A stretch of 64,000 nucleotides of DNA. Origin: Gordonia effusa NBRC 100432 (GTDB taxonomy: Bacteria; Actinomycetota; Actinomycetes; Mycobacteriales; Mycobacteriaceae). The stretch lies in the NCBI RefSeq assembly GCF_000241305.1, contig NZ_BAEH01000092.1, positions 1 through 64,000 on the forward strand, written 5' to 3'. A program made the position numbers and the translations under genes. A model generated the notes under the pieces. That model did not search any database. It was not told where the DNA came from and saw nothing but the letters and a program-made list of their open reading frames with translations. This document shows, piece after piece, positions 62,019 through 64,000 of the stretch. How positions within the stretch are numbered: the stretch's first letter is position 1; each line of letters begins with the position of its first letter.

Positions 62019-62885
62019 ATGACGCAGACCGAGGGCAGACCGTTCGCACTTGATACTCGAGATGTGCGAGTCGCGGGCGATCATTGGGCGGCACGCGATC
62101 CGGGTGAGTCGGTGTCGTCGCTTGTCCTCTTGCATGGCGGCGGGCAGACACGTCACTCATGGGATCATAGTGCGGCCGACCTCGCCGCCGGTGGCCACGA
62201 TGTGTACACCCTCGACGCCCGCGGGCACGGCGACAGCGGATGGGCATCGGATGGCAACTACGAAATCGACGGATTCGCCGACGATCTGCTGGGTGCGATA
62301 GACGCTCTTCGACTATCCGAACCCGTATTGATCGGGGCATCGCTAGGTGGCATTACCAGTTTGTGTGTCGTCGGCGAGAACCCCGGCGTCGCATCGGCTT
62401 TGGTACTTGTCGATGTCGTCGTGGACGTCGAGCGCAAGGGGATCGATCGGATCAAGAAGTTCATGACCGATCATGTGGCCGGATTCGACTCGCTCGACGA
62501 CGTCGCCGACGCGATCGCGGCGTACAACCCGGAACGAAAGCGTTCCCGCAATCTTGAGGGCCTGCGGAAGAACGTCCGGCAACGCGACGACGGGCGCTGG
62601 TACTGGCATTGGGATCCGGCCTTCATCGCATCGGGTGAGGAGGCTCGACGGCACACCGACCCCGAACGCCTCGGGGCGGCTGCCCGTAAAGTGACGGTCC
62701 CGACGCTTATCGTGCGCGGCGGAAAATCCGACGTCGTAAGCGACGCCGGCATCGAAAGTATGCTCAAGTTGGTACCGCATGCCGAAGTCGCCGATGTACG
62801 CGCGGCTGGCCATATGGTTGCCGGAGACGACAATCAAGTGTTCGCCGGCGCCATCGAAGAGTTCCTGACCCGAAACCGCTTGTGA
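62019..62885 (+). CDS. Alpha/beta hydrolase
   Basis: 288 residues: oxyanion motif LLHGGGQTRHSWDHSA, DARGHGDSGWA, nucleophile GASLGGI (about residue 110), and catalytic His near RAAGHMVAGDDN. It resembles epoxide-hydrolase-like or haloperoxidase-type members. GATGAGGAG before the ATG is a good ribosome site. Substrate unknown. Confidence 0.85.
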   Translation: MTQTEGRPFALDTRDVRVAGDHWAARDPGESVSSLVLLHGGGQTRHSWDHSAADLAAGGHDVYTLDARGHGDSGWASDGNYEIDGFADDLLGAIDALRLSEPVLIGASLGGITSLCVVGENPGVASALVLVDVVVDVERKGIDRIKKFMTDHVAGFDSLDDVADAIAAYNPERKRSRNLEGLRKNVRQRDDGRWYWHWDPAFIASGEEARRHTDPERLGAAARKVTVPTLIVRGGKSDVVSDAGIESMLKLVPHAEVADVRAAGHMVAGDDNQVFAGAIEEFLTRNRL

Positions 62886-62895
62886 CACCGCGGTT

Positions 62896-63789
62896 CTAGA
62901 GTCCAGCGCGTTCCAGCGCGTCCTCGAAGAGTTCGGTTGCCTCGTCCGCGGAGGCGCCCGAACTAATCGCGTCGTCGAAGACTTTGCGGAACTCGTCGCC
63001 ACGTTCTTCGAACCGCCGCGACCATCGCTCAGAATCCTCGCGCCAGTAACCGATGATGTCGTAGCGATCGCGGGTGAGACCGAGTGCCCGCAACTGCTTC
63101 TTGGCCGCCCGGGTATCGGACGCTTCGCCCGAGAGCCAGACATAGTCCCGCTCGACGATCGACAGTTTCGCCAGGCGCGACGAAAGTCGGGTTGGCGCAA
63201 CACCATTGCCCGAGCCGAGCACCTCGATCAACTCGACATTCGGCCGCGTCGAAAGATAGTCGAGTTCGCTGCGATCGAGAACCTCGGCGAGCACGGTGAC
63301 CGGTATGTGGTCTGGAGTGGCCGCCAGAATCCTGGCTAGCGCGGGCAGCGCCGAGAGGTCCGCGGCCAAGATATGCCGCGTCGCGTCCGGCGGTGGGTCG
63401 TACCAAGAACGCGGGCCAGCCATCAGCAGCCGCCACCCCGGCTGCGCCGCTCGGAACCAGTCGATCGCCGGCCCATGTGGGTGAACCGCGACGTCGATGA
63501 TCATTTCGCGGGTGCGCGCGTCATATTCGCGCACTGTGTAATTGCGGTGTCCGACACCGCGTTCCGGGTCGGCCACTTCCCAACCGCCGAGGGCTTGGGA
63601 ATCCTCGCTGACGCGGGCCCGCAACTCGACGCCGTTATCGCTCAGATAGAGTGCGACAGCCTCATCTCCGGCGGTCAGCGGCTCGTATCCGTCGGCTAAA
63701 CCTGAACCGATCTCAAAGCGGGCCCGGAGAAGGTTCGCCGCCACTGGGTCGCAATTCTTCAGTGTTCCAACGAAATTGGGCCACTTCAC
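62896..63789 (-). CDS. Siderophore-interacting protein (ViuB-like reductase)
   Basis: 297 residues: FAD/NADPH-binding reductase that releases iron from ferric siderophores. FAD motif RNYTVREYDA, then HPHGPAIDWFRAAQPG and GPRSWYDPPPDA, and the SIP C-terminal domain with YVWLSGEASDTRAAKKQLRALGLTRDRYDIIGYWREDSE. GTG start. There is no IdeR-like box that I can see in the 183 bases upstream. Confidence 0.87.
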   Translation of the reverse strand: MKWPNFVGTLKNCDPVAANLLRARFEIGSGLADGYEPLTAGDEAVALYLSDNGVELRARVSEDSQALGGWEVADPERGVGHRNYTVREYDARTREMIIDVAVHPHGPAIDWFRAAQPGWRLLMAGPRSWYDPPPDATRHILAADLSALPALARILAATPDHIPVTVLAEVLDRSELDYLSTRPNVELIEVLGSGNGVAPTRLSSRLAKLSIVERDYVWLSGEASDTRAAKKQLRALGLTRDRYDIIGYWREDSERWSRRFEERGDEFRKVFDDAISSGASADEATELFEDALERAGL

Positions 63790-63904
63790 TATCTGGGTAT
63801 CCTTCCGTATTTGCGTCTACACCCGAGGCTACCCGCCGTGTTCGGCAACCCTCACAGGATTCTTCCAGCGCCGCAGCAGATCCAGCCCAGACACCGACCA
63901 TAGT

Positions 63905-63933
63905 TTGGATTATGCAAGAGATCGAAAATCCAA
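63905..63933. promoter_or_regulatory. Inverted repeat upstream of the right-edge gene
   Basis: TTGGATT (63905-63911) and AATCCAA (63927-63933), 15 bases apart, lie about 40 bases before the partial gene. Candidate operator; the regulator is unknown. Confidence 0.35.
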
Positions 63934-63972
63934 GCCGGACAACATAGTTCGCACAATTTATAGGAGATCACC

Positions 63973-64000
63973 ATGCCGCAACGTCCTCAGATCGCCGGTA
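63973..64000 (+). CDS. Partial gene at the right edge
   Basis: ATG preceded by TAGGAGATCACC (good ribosome site) and nine codons (MPQRPQIAG) before the window ends. Too short to identify. Confidence 0.5.

Noticed and set aside
62880-62900. GGTTCTAG near the hydrolase stop, like half a KstR box
   Set aside because: The AAC half is missing.

Overview
The window comes from a high-GC actinobacterium of the mycolic-acid-producing order Mycobacteriales (Corynebacteriales). The markers are an antigen-85-type mycolyltransferase, a DUF3068 (PorA-family) envelope protein, a PE-PPE-domain hydrolase, a WhiB regulator, DUF4189/DUF4185 secreted proteins, and many genes whose -10 hexamer lies 6-8 bases before an ATG or GTG (leaderless transcripts). 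Gene content resembles Gordonia, Williamsia, Nocardia or Rhodococcus more than Corynebacterium, but the genus cannot be fixed from this sequence. I saw no rRNA, tRNA, CRISPR array, insertion sequence, prophage or origin. It reads as ordinary chromosome.

Layout. 1-3 kb: proton-translocating transhydrogenase pntAA-pntAB-pntB. 3-6.6 kb: a PE-PPE hydrolase, a KstD-like flavoprotein behind a KstR-type operator, and a secreted protein. 6.6-12.4 kb: csoR-copZ, nadB without nadA/nadC beside it, an acyl-CoA dehydrogenase and a CopB-type copper ATPase. 12.4-20 kb: hydrolase, alcohol dehydrogenase, an ABC1 kinase whose 3' end is frameshifted, DUF3068 protein, an ArsR-CDF metal efflux pair and the mycolyltransferase. 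20.3-25.4 kb: amidase, flavoprotein, then a DyP peroxidase with its encapsulin shell. 25.4-34.4 kb: an SDR with a second KstR-type operator, a heterodimeric ABC exporter, small enzymes, HNH nuclease, WhiB, RNase HI and a trans-aconitate-methyltransferase-like gene. 34.4-41 kb: DUF4185 protein, arylamine N-acetyltransferase, MerR-SDR and CoA-binding genes. 41-46.9 kb: a small helical protein with a DUF1023 hydrolase, SDR, phytase-like esterase, AldR and alanine dehydrogenase. 47-52.8 kb: a CoA-ester catabolic cluster resembling mesaconyl-CoA chemistry. 52.9-58.9 kb: OPT transporter, DUF4189 protein and a second copper operon ending in copA. 58.9-64 kb: MDR oxidoreductase, mercaptopyruvate-type sulfurtransferase, an ectoine hydroxylase without ectABC nearby, a hydrolase and a siderophore-interacting reductase.

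How the genes connect. Three separate loci (7.2, 12.4 and 55.7 kb) carry TACCC...GGGTA copper boxes and together form one copper-efflux regulon: sensor CsoR, chaperone CopZ, a P1B-3 and a P1B-1 ATPase and an exported accessory protein. Two loci carry near-perfect KstR palindromes and probably belong to a steroid-degradation regulon. The 47-52.8 kb cluster joins a mesaconyl-C1/C4-CoA transferase homologue to a mesaconyl-C4-CoA hydratase homologue with thiolase, MaoC hydratase, acyl-CoA dehydrogenase and a GntR regulator.

The most unexplained signals are two families of intergenic nested inverted repeats, two copies each (family 1 at 10.25 and 36.26 kb; family 2 at 46.91 and 55.01 kb). Each has outer arms of about 10 bases or more around a small AT-centred palindrome at constant spacing, with paired differences between copies that preserve base pairing.
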